From the IMG/VR virus record IMGVR_UViG_3300042924_006496, positions 1 through 22,215 of that record: 22,215 bases of DNA, one strand, 5' to 3'. Position 1 is the first letter of the stretch. Each line of letters begins with the position of its first letter. The notes beneath the pieces are model-generated. The model had not been told where the DNA came from, ran no database searches, and saw only the letters and a list, made by a program, of their open reading frames with translations. Source of the DNA: a virus. This document shows positions 6,782-14,386 of the stretch, in pieces. The translations under genes and the position numbers were made by a program.

Positions 6782-7117
6782 ATGGCAGGCGTTTCAGCAC
6801 AGGGACTCACCTTCACGTTCGGTGGCTCCAACCTCACGGTCACTTCGGTTCAGGTCAGTGACACCCAAGACCTCGTTGACGGCTCGCATCTCGGCATCGC
6901 CCCTGGCGGTCGCCGCGAGTTCGTCGGCGGCTTCGCCACCGAGCGGGAAGTCACCATCGACTACATCTCGACCAATGTGCTCGCGGCCGGTACGTCCGGC
7001 AGCCTGTCGATCAGCGGCCCGATGTCGTTCAGCGGTGCTGCAACGCTCGCGTCGGCCTCGATCGGCGGTTCGGTGGGCGCCCTCATCAGCGGGAGCGCGA
7101 CCTTCCGCGTCGCGTAA
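6782..7117 (+). CDS. Tail-tube-like protein, copy 1
   Basis: A 111-aa beta-rich protein with the strongest ribosome binding site in the tail block (AAGGAGG, 6766-6772, 9-base spacing). It begins MAGVSAQGLTFTFGG and ends with an ISGSATFRVA strand; between are short Ser/Gly/Thr strands. Its position between the tail terminator and the assembly chaperone is where the tail tube (major tail) gene belongs, and its strong ribosome site suits a high-copy protein. It is the first of three paralogues. The tube assignment rests on position and fold pattern, since no diagnostic motif is visible at this small size. Confidence 0.65.
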   Translation: MAGVSAQGLTFTFGGSNLTVTSVQVSDTQDLVDGSHLGIAPGGRREFVGGFATEREVTIDYISTNVLAAGTSGSLSISGPMSFSGAATLASASIGGSVGALISGSATFRVA

Positions 7118-7123
7118 GGCGAC

Positions 7124-7480
7124 ATGGCTGGCGTCAGCTCACAAGGCACGACGTTCACGTTTGGTGGTGGCTCCTATTCCATCACCAGCGTCACGGTCAA
7201 CTACGGCCAAGAGCGCGGTCGCGTGTCCGGCGCCCACATGGGCATGGGGGTCAACGACGTCGAGCCGGTGTACCTCATGCACCGGACGGCAGACTCGCTG
7301 CCGACGGTCGATGTCGAATACATCACCGCGTCTGCGATCCCGCAGGTCAATGCCACTGGGTCGCTTTCGGTCAGCGGAAAGATTGCGTTCTCAGGCTCCG
7401 CGACCTGCGTCTCGTCGCAGGTCACGGCCAGCGTCGGCGACTTGGTTCGTGGGTCTGCGTCGTTTCGCGTGCAGGTCTAG
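7124..7480 (+). CDS. Tail-tube-like protein, copy 2
   Basis: A 118-aa paralogue of copy 1: MAGVSSQGTTFTFGG against MAGVSAQGLTFTFGG at the N-terminus, LSVSGKIAFSGSATC against LSISGPMSFSGAATL in the middle, and GSASFRVQV against GSATFRVA at the end. The middle third (residues 28-60, with HMGMGVNDVEPVYLMHRT) is divergent and has more charged and methionine residues. The spacing to copy 1 is six bases with an AAGG site. It may be an alternative tube subunit, or a tip or initiator ring protein. Confidence 0.6.
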   Translation: MAGVSSQGTTFTFGGGSYSITSVTVNYGQERGRVSGAHMGMGVNDVEPVYLMHRTADSLPTVDVEYITASAIPQVNATGSLSVSGKIAFSGSATCVSSQVTASVGDLVRGSASFRVQV

Positions 7481-7482
7481 AT

Positions 7483-7833
7483 GTGCCTGGCATTCCATAC
7501 AACGCCACGTTTTCGTTCAGCGGCTTTTCCGGCCATGTCACTGGGATTTCAGTGGAAGCCGGTCAGCCGGAGATCGTGAACATGACCGGCGCCAGCGCCG
7601 CGCTCGGCTCGGCAGTGATGGTGCCGACGGGCGACTTTTCGCCGGGGTCCATCACGGTGGACTTCCTTGCGGATGGTTCCATCCCGAGCACTGGCACGAA
7701 GGGGCAACTCAGTTTCTCGTCCAGCGCGTATTCAATCGGACGGAATGTGGTTCTTGAGTCGGTGCAGGTTGACGCCAGGGTTGGCGAATTGGTTCGAGGG
7801 ACGATGAAGTTTGTGATGACGGATTATTACTAG
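7483..7833 (+). CDS. Tail-tube-like protein, copy 3 (GTG start)
   Basis: A 116-aa third paralogue, most diverged at the N-terminus but retaining the pattern YNATFSFSGFSGHVTGISVE, a GSITVDFLADGSIPSTGTKG middle and a VGELVRGTMKFVM end (compare VGDLVRGSASFRV in copy 2). GTG 7483 is the only start that keeps the homologous N-terminus; ATG 7481 is in another frame. Lower expression than copies 1 and 2 would fit its weak ribosome site. Confidence 0.6.
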   Translation: MPGIPYNATFSFSGFSGHVTGISVEAGQPEIVNMTGASAALGSAVMVPTGDFSPGSITVDFLADGSIPSTGTKGQLSFSSSAYSIGRNVVLESVQVDARVGELVRGTMKFVMTDYY

Positions 7834-7846
7834 GAGCAGGTTTGGC

Positions 7847-8185
7847 ATGGCGACTGATCTTCGGAAGCGGATTCTGGCGGCGAACGACATCAAGGTGGAG
7901 GCCGTTGAAATCCCCGAGTGGGGCGGCACCTACTACATCAAGGTGATCAGCGGCACCGACCGCGACTCCTTCGAGGAGTCCTACGCCGAGCAGAAGATGA
8001 AGGCGTTTCGCGTCCGGTTCCTCCTGCTCGCCCTGTGCGACGAGGCCGGCGAGCGGATTTTCAAGGACGAGGATTCGGCCGACCTCGGCAAGAAGTCGAG
8101 CGTCGTGATCAATCGCGTCTTCGACGCGGCCTGGAAGGTGAACGCCTTCACGAACGAGGCCGTGGAGGCGCTGGGAAAAGACTAG
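7847..8185 (+). CDS. Tail assembly chaperone, short form (gpG-like)
   Basis: A 112-aa protein from ATG 7847, with AGGAG upstream at 7833-7837. It shows VEAVEIPEWGGTYYIKVISG, a beta-hairpin region common in these chaperones, then a helical part (MKAFRVRFLLLALCDEAGER) and ends ALGKD. In the family (lambda gpG, HK97 gp13/14) the short form coats the tape measure protein with the frameshifted long form during tail assembly and does not remain in the virion. The gene stands between the tube and tape measure genes, as expected, and its last codons contain the slippery heptamer. Confidence 0.85.
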   Translation: MATDLRKRILAANDIKVEAVEIPEWGGTYYIKVISGTDRDSFEESYAEQKMKAFRVRFLLLALCDEAGERIFKDEDSADLGKKSSVVINRVFDAAWKVNAFTNEAVEALGKD

Positions 8186-8496
8186 CCGACAGGCCCGAGC
8201 GGAAGTTCTACCTCAAGTTGGCGCTTTCGCTGGGGATGTCGGTCAAGCGGTTGTTGCGGGAGGTTGATTCGGAGGAGATCGCGGAGTGGTATGCCTACGA
8301 CCAGAGGCATCCGCTCCCCGACTCCTGGGCTCAGACCGCGAGAATCTGCCGCATCATCATGGCGGCCAGCGGCAACTACAAGAAGGGCGACATACCTGAC
8401 GAGGCAGTCTTCATTCCGACGACCGTCAAGCAGGAACAGTCGCAGGCGCAGATTATCAACGAGTTGATGAAACTGAACCAGCCGCGTCAGGGATGA
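7847..8496 (+). CDS. Tail assembly chaperone, -1 frameshift long form (gpGT-like)
   Basis: The long form reads the first 111 codons of the short form, slips back one base at 8173-8179 and continues to the TGA at 8494-8496, giving about 216 aa. The downstream part (FYLKLALSLGMSVKRLLREV, SEEIAEWYAYDQRHPLP, ARICRIIMAASG) has the typical T-domain pattern of these fusions and has no credible start or ribosome site of its own. The lambda gpGT T-domain binds tail tube protein, so here it should link the tape measure complex to the tube-like proteins encoded just upstream. The ratio of the two products is set by the slip efficiency. Confidence 0.85.
8173..8179 (+). promoter_or_regulatory. -1 programmed ribosomal frameshift site
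   Basis: GGGAAAA sits in the zero frame as G GGA AAA, four bases before the TAG of the short chaperone, and fits the X XXY YYZ rule exactly (GGG AAA after slipping). Lambda uses the closely related GGGAAAG. No strong downstream stem could be identified by eye. Confidence 0.85.
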
Positions 8497-8500
8497 CCCG

Positions 8501-11500
8501 ATGGCAAAAGCGTATCTCGGCAAAATCTCGGCGCTAGTCACTGCGAACACCAGTGACTTCAACAGCAAGCTGAATGCGTCGGCGAACGAACTTCGCAGCT
8601 TCGCCAAGTCGATGCAGACGTCGCTCACCCGCGCCCAATCGGAGGCGACGTCGGCGCTTCGCGGCATCTACACCGAGTCGCAGAAAGTTTCACGCGCCCT
8701 CCAGGCAGTCGCCACGCAGAGGCTCTCGTTCAAAGGCTTCGACACGGCGGCGGTGGGCTCGATCCGCCAGGCCGTCGATCAGTTCAAGGCTCTCCAACAG
8801 GCGGCCGTAGCCGTCAACGAGCCGCTCTCGCGAGCCGCACGGGCGGTCGAGAAGCTCTCGGCCCCGGTGCAGATGGGCTTTGAGCCGGCGATGAAGTCGG
8901 CCCAGAAGAGTGCGGAGTATCTCAATTCCGCCCTCACTCGTGGCGGGATCATCGGCGAGAAGAGTTTTGAGCGTATCGAGCGGCGAGCGCTGGCCGCCGC
9001 CCAAGCCGCCGACCGGCTCGCCGAAGCCGCGCAGATGGCATCCGCAGGACCGCGGGGGACTGAGTTGGCCTTCGCAGCCCCCCGCGTCCGCGACTCACTG
9101 GCCGCATCGGCCGATGTAAGACAGCGGGCCGCCGCCGCCCCGGCGTCTGTGCTCGAGGGCGGCCGGGTTGCGAATGACGTCCAGAAACTCGTCGCCATCG
9201 ACAATCTGATTCAGAAGCGACGGGCTGAGGTTGAGTCCGGCACGATTCTCAATATCGACACGACGCGGGCGCAGGCCAGCCTGGAGAGCCTGCTTCAGAT
9301 TGCGGCACGGGTTCGTGCGCAGGTCAGCGCGGCGATCGGCGGTGGCGGCGCAGACGCAGAGACGGCTTCACTGATCAACCGCGCCCGCGCCCAGCGGGAT
9401 TATTACGAAGAAAGCGAGCGGCTCGCCAATCAAGCAGCAAGTGACGCTGCCGCCCCGCTCATCGCCCGCGCTCGTGCGGAGCGCGACTTCTACGAAGAGA
9501 GCCGTCGCCTTGCCGGCCAGGCCGCGGCTGACGCTGCCGCGCCACTGATCGCCCGCGCCCAAGCGGAGCGCGAGTTCTACGAAGAGAGCGAGCGACTCCG
9601 CAGGCAGGCTGCCGCAGACTCCTCCGCGACCGCAGACCGCGAGGTCGCCCCGCTCATCAACCGCGCCCGCGCCCAGAGAGACTCGCAGATCGACTTCGGA
9701 CTCGACCTTGACGCCCCGAAGCGGCAGATCGAGGTTCTTCGCGGCTCAATCGTCTCGCTCAAGGGGCAACTCGACACCCTGCCCGCAGGGATTCGTGCTC
9801 AGTTCGTGCCAGCGATCTTGGCGGCACAGCAAAACCTGGAGGCGCTTGCCGCCGCCCCCGCGGCGACCGCGGAGCAAATCGACGCCGCATCCGCGGCTGT
9901 CGCGAGGCTTCAGTCGGCCGCCGCCAACGCATCAAAGTTCACGACATCGCTTTCCCAGTCATTCGATGACACTAGAGTTAGGGTTTTCTCGGCCAGGCTT
10001 GAGGCACTCCGCAGCATCCTCATCAACGTCGGCGCTACCGCCAGCACCGACGCTGCAAGGAGGTTTGAGGTTCTTCGCCAGGCGATTCTGGAAGCCGCTG
10101 CCTCCGGCGACTTCACCGCTGTCATCGGCAACCTGAACAAGTTGGAAAAGGAGGCGATCGACGCAGCAGCGGCCTTCTCTGGACTGTCCAGCAAAAACAT
10201 CGCGGCGAACTTGCAGCGAGCCGGCGATGTAGGGCGTGCGGGGTTTGACAAGTTTTCGCTCGCTCTCAACCAGGCTGCCTTCGCCATCGACGACTTCTTC
10301 TCTGCCACCGGCGGCCTTGAGTTCAAGCTGCGGGCCGTCAGCAACAACATTACGCAACTCGGCTTCATCATTGGCGGGACGACGGGATTGTTCGTCACGC
10401 TTGGCGCTGTTGTCGCGGGGCAGGTCGCCGTCGGGATTGCGAAGTTTGTCTTTGAGACTGACAAGGCAGACGCCGCCCTGAAGGCTCTGAATGACGCGCT
10501 GGAGGCAAACCAGCGCAATGTCGAGCAACTCGCCGACTCCTACAAGCGGCTTGCCAACGAAATCGCCAAGGCGACGCTGTCCCCGAGGGACAACGTTCGC
10601 CGCGAGCGCGCGCAGCGGAGAGAAGAAATTGATCGCCAGCGTCGGGCCACTGAAGAGGAGGCATTTGCTTCGCTGTCACCGGAGGTTGCCCGCGTCCGCG
10701 GCGAGCGAGAACTGCTCAAGAAGCGTCAGCAGGAATCGAATGACGTTCAAGAGCGCGTTCGCATCGCCAAGCAAATCCGCGATAATCTCAAGCAGGAGCG
10801 AGAACTGCTTGACAACCGCGGCGTGGACGCTGCCCGCAACCTTCTGACGCAGTCTGCCGACAGGCAACTGGCCGCACAGGAAGTCAGGCTCAAGAGGGCC
10901 AGGGCGAGGCGGGCGCTGGGTTCTCCGGAGCAGGCTGGCGAGAATGTCGAACAACTTGAGCAGGTCGTCGCTAGGGCAAGAGAGCAAGCCGCCGCCGCGA
11001 GGCGGGCCAGGGTTCCGTCGGCTAACACATCCGCCGGCACGCGGTCGCAACTGGATTCGCTCCGTGGGTCGCTTGCAGGGGCAGAGCAGGCCAGAGCAGA
11101 CCTTGTCCGTGCGTTGCCGCGGCAGACCCCTGGCTCCAGAGTCACCCGCCTTGAAGAACTTGACCAGACGATCAGCGAACTGAAAGACAGGATCGAGGTC
11201 GTATCTGCCGTACTGGGTGGGCAGTTGGCGTCGGAGCTAATTGATGGGCAAGGGCGGATTCAAGACTCCCTGAATGCCACAGCGGAGTCGCTGTCATCTG
11301 TCGATATAGCAACTGCGATTGGCGAGCAGCGCGACAAACTCGCCCGCGAGCTGACCGCCATCGCCGACGAGCTTGCGACTATTTCCGACCCAGCCCGCGC
11401 CGACGCGCTACGCCAGCAGCAGGAGGAGATCGCTAAAAACGCAGCCGCTCTCCAGTCTTCCGCAAAGTCAGTCGAGCAGTTTGCTGCCGTTGTGGACAGG

Positions 11501-12466
11501 GTCGCTAAGCAACTTGCTGACACAGTCACGCAAGAAGTTCAGGGCAGGGCAGACCAGGCTCGCCGAGGACTGAACGCGGCCCGTGGCGCCGAGTTGGCCG
11601 GAACATCTGGCTTGCCGGCGTTTCGCCGCGGGCGTGCTGGCGTGGATCAGAGAAGGGCTGTTGAGCAAGCCGATGAAGATCGTCGTCGCGCCGATGCTGA
11701 ACTGCGCCGCGCCCGTGGTGCGCAGCAGGCTTTTGAGCGTCGCCGCCGCCGGTCTCTCCGGCGATTTGAGAATGCCGCATCTGACGGGAATCTTGGAGAA
11801 GAAGCGCAGAGCATGATTCGCCAGCGGGACGCCGCGCAGGCGGTGCTGGACAGCGAAACATCCACGGCCGCGGAGCAGAGGCGGGCGGCCGACTTGCTTG
11901 CCGAGGCAAACGCAAGGCTCGAGCAGCTCTTCCAAGACTCTACCCTTGGTCAGGCACTGGCGAAGTTTGCGGACCAACTCGACATCGCGGCACAGAGGGC
12001 CGTTGAGGTTGACCGCCAGATTGAGCAACAGCGCCAGTCAGTCGAGCGCGGTCGCGAGCTATCTATGCAGCCAGGCCAGCGCGAGGGCGAAGAACTTCAG
12101 CAGCAAATCCAAGACATTCGCAACTACTTCGACCAAGCCGTCGAGGAAAGCACTGGCCTGCCGGATGATGTCCGGCAACTCCGCGCGCAGATGAACGAGG
12201 CCATCACCCGCGCACAAGAGGAAATGGCCCGCCAAGTCGCACCAACCATCATGGGTGCCGCCGACGCCAGGATGAACGCCGTCCTGCAAGGGCCGTCGCG
12301 GAGGGAGCTGACAACGGCCGACATCAGAACGGATGCAGGAAGCCGCGAACTCAGCCGTCTCTTGCGCGGCGACGACGACGCAAAGAACGCCGATCTCGCG
12401 AATCTCCAGCGTGAAGCCAACAGGCTCCTGCAAGTCATCGCCGGCAAGAATAACCCAGTAGCCTAG
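8501..12466 (+). CDS. Tape measure protein
   Basis: A 1321-aa protein directly behind the chaperone pair, the longest gene in the window. The N-terminus (KISALVTANTSDFNSKLNAS) has the substrate-like pattern of many tape measures. Long Ala/Arg/Glu/Gln-rich helical segments cover most of the chain. A hydrophobic stretch at about residues 616-650 (LGFIIGGTTGLFVTLGAVVA) is the likely membrane-active segment. Residues 291-400 hold tandem 29-residue repeats. Tape measures set tail length, occupy the tube and are ejected with the DNA; by the usual 0.15 nm per residue the tail would be near 200 nm. No peptidase or lysozyme domain was seen. Confidence 0.92.
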   Translation: MAKAYLGKISALVTANTSDFNSKLNASANELRSFAKSMQTSLTRAQSEATSALRGIYTESQKVSRALQAVATQRLSFKGFDTAAVGSIRQAVDQFKALQQAAVAVNEPLSRAARAVEKLSAPVQMGFEPAMKSAQKSAEYLNSALTRGGIIGEKSFERIERRALAAAQAADRLAEAAQMASAGPRGTELAFAAPRVRDSLAASADVRQRAAAAPASVLEGGRVANDVQKLVAIDNLIQKRRAEVESGTILNIDTTRAQASLESLLQIAARVRAQVSAAIGGGGADAETASLINRARAQRDYYEESERLANQAASDAAAPLIARARAERDFYEESRRLAGQAAADAAAPLIARAQAEREFYEESERLRRQAAADSSATADREVAPLINRARAQRDSQIDFGLDLDAPKRQIEVLRGSIVSLKGQLDTLPAGIRAQFVPAILAAQQNLEALAAAPAATAEQIDAASAAVARLQSAAANASKFTTSLSQSFDDTRVRVFSARLEALRSILINVGATASTDAARRFEVLRQAILEAAASGDFTAVIGNLNKLEKEAIDAAAAFSGLSSKNIAANLQRAGDVGRAGFDKFSLALNQAAFAIDDFFSATGGLEFKLRAVSNNITQLGFIIGGTTGLFVTLGAVVAGQVAVGIAKFVFETDKADAALKALNDALEANQRNVEQLADSYKRLANEIAKATLSPRDNVRRERAQRREEIDRQRRATEEEAFASLSPEVARVRGERELLKKRQQESNDVQERVRIAKQIRDNLKQERELLDNRGVDAARNLLTQSADRQLAAQEVRLKRARARRALGSPEQAGENVEQLEQVVARAREQAAAARRARVPSANTSAGTRSQLDSLRGSLAGAEQARADLVRALPRQTPGSRVTRLEELDQTISELKDRIEVVSAVLGGQLASELIDGQGRIQDSLNATAESLSSVDIATAIGEQRDKLARELTAIADELATISDPARADALRQQQEEIAKNAAALQSSAKSVEQFAAVVDRVAKQLADTVTQEVQGRADQARRGLNAARGAELAGTSGLPAFRRGRAGVDQRRAVEQADEDRRRADAELRRARGAQQAFERRRRRSLRRFENAASDGNLGEEAQSMIRQRDAAQAVLDSETSTAAEQRRAADLLAEANARLEQLFQDSTLGQALAKFADQLDIAAQRAVEVDRQIEQQRQSVERGRELSMQPGQREGEELQQQIQDIRNYFDQAVEESTGLPDDVRQLRAQMNEAITRAQEEMARQVAPTIMGAADARMNAVLQGPSRRELTTADIRTDAGSRELSRLLRGDDDAKNADLANLQREANRLLQVIAGKNNPVA
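9371..9700 (+). repeat. In-frame tandem repeats in the tape measure gene
   Basis: Four copies begin at 9371, 9458, 9545 and 9653. Copies 1 and 2 are exactly 87 bases (29 codons) each, copy 3 has a 7-codon insertion and copy 4 is partial. The protein unit is of the form LIxRAxAxRxFYEESxRLxxQ followed by an AAxDAAAP linker. The DNA copies differ at many sites, so the array is not a very recent expansion. Confidence 0.8.
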
Positions 12467-12479
12467 TAAGGAGTGCTCA

Positions 12480-12848
12480 ATGGCAGATGTTTCGTACAAC
12501 GTCGCTCTCAGGGTCGATAAGGACTACCTCAACAACTCCCTTTCGGTCGTCAACGTGACGGCGACCATGAGCGAAGTGGGCATGAGCAGCATGACGCTCG
12601 CCCTCTCGACGAATCCAGTCAGTATCTCGACGGCGAACCTCACCAGGGTCGGCCTCGCGTTTCTGCGGAACTTGTCCACGGCAACCGCCTCGACGGCGAC
12701 TATCGGCATCGCCGCGGGCGGGTCGATGGCTGGCTTCTGCACGCTGCGGGCCGGCGAGCCGGCGGTTTTCAGGATGAGCCCAGGCACCGACTACCAGGCC
12801 ACCGGCACGGCCGGCACCCGTCTCCGCGTTGATATTACGGAGGGCTGA
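12480..12848 (+). CDS. Unidentified 122-aa tail-region protein
   Basis: It starts at ATG 12480 with AAGGAG (12468-12473) six bases away. The protein is beta-rich, without signal peptide or membrane segment. The second half (VGLAFLRNLSTATASTATIG, CTLRAGEPAVFRMSPGTDYQ, TRLRVDI) has the strand pattern also seen in the paired proteins at 4281 and 4770, so it may be a third member of that group. It stands directly behind the tape measure gene, where the distal tail protein is encoded in many siphophages, but it is too short and too unlike known Dit proteins to be called one. Confidence 0.55.
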   Translation: MADVSYNVALRVDKDYLNNSLSVVNVTATMSEVGMSSMTLALSTNPVSISTANLTRVGLAFLRNLSTATASTATIGIAAGGSMAGFCTLRAGEPAVFRMSPGTDYQATGTAGTRLRVDITEG

Positions 12849-12852
12849 TCCC

Positions 12853-13914
12853 ATGCCCAAGATGGTTTCTGAACTCGCGCAGGGAAACGCATTCAGCCGC
12901 TCGGCTGACGGCGGCGCCCTTTCCGACACCGCGACGCGAGTGTGGCGAGTGCTTCTCAATTCGCCGAGCGAACAGTGGGACATCGGCGGTACGGTCGGCG
13001 TCCAGATTGGCGACCCTTACAGCGGCAGCGACCCGCTCCCGTGCGCGAGCATTGAAGCCCGCGCCGACGGCGATAGCCGATTGGTGCGGATCGTCACGGT
13101 AACGTACAAAATGTCGCCGGGGGGCGAGGAGGGGGGCGAAGACCCGAAGCAGCGGTCGCCGGATATACGCCCGGCCAATTTCTCGACAAGCACGACGCTG
13201 TACGAGATGCCGGCGTGGGCGTGGAAGAGGCACGGCCAGCAAGACTTCGAGCCTGTGATGAATCCAAACAAAGAGCGGGTGGACGGAGTCACACGCTTCG
13301 AGCCGATCACGACTATCCGCGTCACGCAGTTTTCTGGTACTCCCGGGACTGTCCATTCGCAGCACTGCGGCCGCGTGAACAGCGAGGAGATGAGACTCGG
13401 AGCCTACATGACCTGCCCGCCCCACACCGTCATGTTTCGCGGCGTCGAGGCCACGCCGCACATTGAGTCGTTCGGCGACATGGTCTATCGCGGTTTTATG
13501 AACTCATACGAGTTCTCCTACCGTGCCAACGTAACCACCATCAAGCCCGCCGGGCCGGTGCCTTACGGCTGGGACTTGGCGGTGCCTGTCAGCGGCTTCA
13601 TGGTCAAGAACGATCGACTCAACGACCAAGAGGTCGATAACGAGTCGCTGAACCTGAAGCACAACGCAGACCGCACTTTTGTGGAAGAACCGCTCGCGAT
13701 CGCGGAAGGCCAGAACGGCAAGGTCGGCCGCGCCCAAGTGATGATTTCCGGCGGCGAGGGGAAACGCCTGCAAACTCCGTCCGCGCAGCCCGTGGCTCTC
13801 AACGAAGACGGCACGCCCAGGTCAAGGACCGCGAATCCGCCGATCCTCATCTGGCGCGTCTCGACGCAAGAAGAAATCAACCTCACCCAAACCCTCCAAC
13901 TCCGGCTGACCTAA
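12853..13914 (+). CDS. Conserved tail-tip-region protein of unknown function
   Basis: A 353-aa protein. ATG 12853 is preferred to the in-frame upstream codon at 12829 because GGAGGG lies 8 bases upstream and the upstream codons overlap the previous gene. The motif order (TRVWRVLLN near residue 28, VQIGDPYSGSDPLPC near 52, RLVRIVTVTY, an NSEEMRLGAYMTCPPHTVMF stretch, YRGFMNSYEFSYRANV, then ALNEDGTPRSR and PPILIWRV at the end) agrees with an unnamed family that I recall behind tape measure genes in other phages, notably planctomycete-related ones. There is no enzymatic motif. A structural role at the tail tip (distal tail or hub) is the best inference. Confidence 0.6.
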   Translation: MPKMVSELAQGNAFSRSADGGALSDTATRVWRVLLNSPSEQWDIGGTVGVQIGDPYSGSDPLPCASIEARADGDSRLVRIVTVTYKMSPGGEEGGEDPKQRSPDIRPANFSTSTTLYEMPAWAWKRHGQQDFEPVMNPNKERVDGVTRFEPITTIRVTQFSGTPGTVHSQHCGRVNSEEMRLGAYMTCPPHTVMFRGVEATPHIESFGDMVYRGFMNSYEFSYRANVTTIKPAGPVPYGWDLAVPVSGFMVKNDRLNDQEVDNESLNLKHNADRTFVEEPLAIAEGQNGKVGRAQVMISGGEGKRLQTPSAQPVALNEDGTPRSRTANPPILIWRVSTQEEINLTQTLQLRLT

Positions 13915-14384
13915 TGGCCCAAGGCTTCCTCATCGGCGAAAACCTGCTCGGGCAGATCAAGGACACGGTCAAGCGTGTCCAGGGTGAGCCTATGGTTGGG
14001 AATATCAGCCGCATTGAGACGCGGTTTGAGGGTGGGCCGCCGGCGGCTGGCGGAAAGACGTTTCGGATTTGTACGTTCACCGGTGCGTGGTCTATCAACG
14101 GCACGAAGACGGTGACGTTTCGCGGGGTCACGACGACGCCGAATACGGTGTCGGCGATGAATTTGTTTTTTCCCGTCACGAACACGGCGACCGGCGACCG
14201 GTCGTGCGCGATCGCAAAGGACGGGACGGCGTGGCACTTGGTGGGGGTGCAGGTTTCCACCGCTGCGGTTACTGTCGTCACTAACATTACGCTCAGCGGC
14301 AGCCTCAATACCGCCAACTGCTCTATATCCATTGGCCGCACGCTGACCACGGCGACGGCGAGCGTTGTTGTTTACGGGGTGTAG
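13914..14384 (+). CDS. Unidentified 156-aa structural-type protein
   Basis: ATG 13914 overlaps the previous stop. The N-terminal helix (FLIGENLLGQIKDTVKRVQG) is followed by a beta-rich, Thr-rich body (TFTGAWSINGTKTVTFRGVT, FPVTNTATGDRSCAIAKDGT, AWHLVGVQ) and repeated short strands at the end. The pattern 'helix, then GTW/GAW ... CAxAxxGTxWHLxxxQ' recurs in phage-linked proteins that I associate with planctomycetes. A helical trimerising or anchoring segment plus a beta body would fit a tail tip or short fibre component. The function is not known. Confidence 0.55.
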   Translation: MAQGFLIGENLLGQIKDTVKRVQGEPMVGNISRIETRFEGGPPAAGGKTFRICTFTGAWSINGTKTVTFRGVTTTPNTVSAMNLFFPVTNTATGDRSCAIAKDGTAWHLVGVQVSTAAVTVVTNITLSGSLNTANCSISIGRTLTTATASVVVYGV

Positions 14385-14386
14385 CG

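Noticed and set aside
6822-7757. 311-codon + strand open frame across the tail-tube-like genes
   Set aside because: Its Ser/Arg/Pro-rich translation is a shifted-frame shadow; the three paralogous frames have ribosome sites and conserved mutual similarity.
7918-8496. Independent gene for the downstream chaperone part starting near 7918
   Set aside because: The first ~85 codons of that frame overlap the short chaperone and give a low-complexity Arg/Gly-rich translation; the frameshift explanation fits the heptamer and the family.
12829-12852. Earlier in-frame start for the 12853 gene
   Set aside because: The upstream codons lie inside the preceding gene; GGAGGG is correctly placed for ATG 12853.
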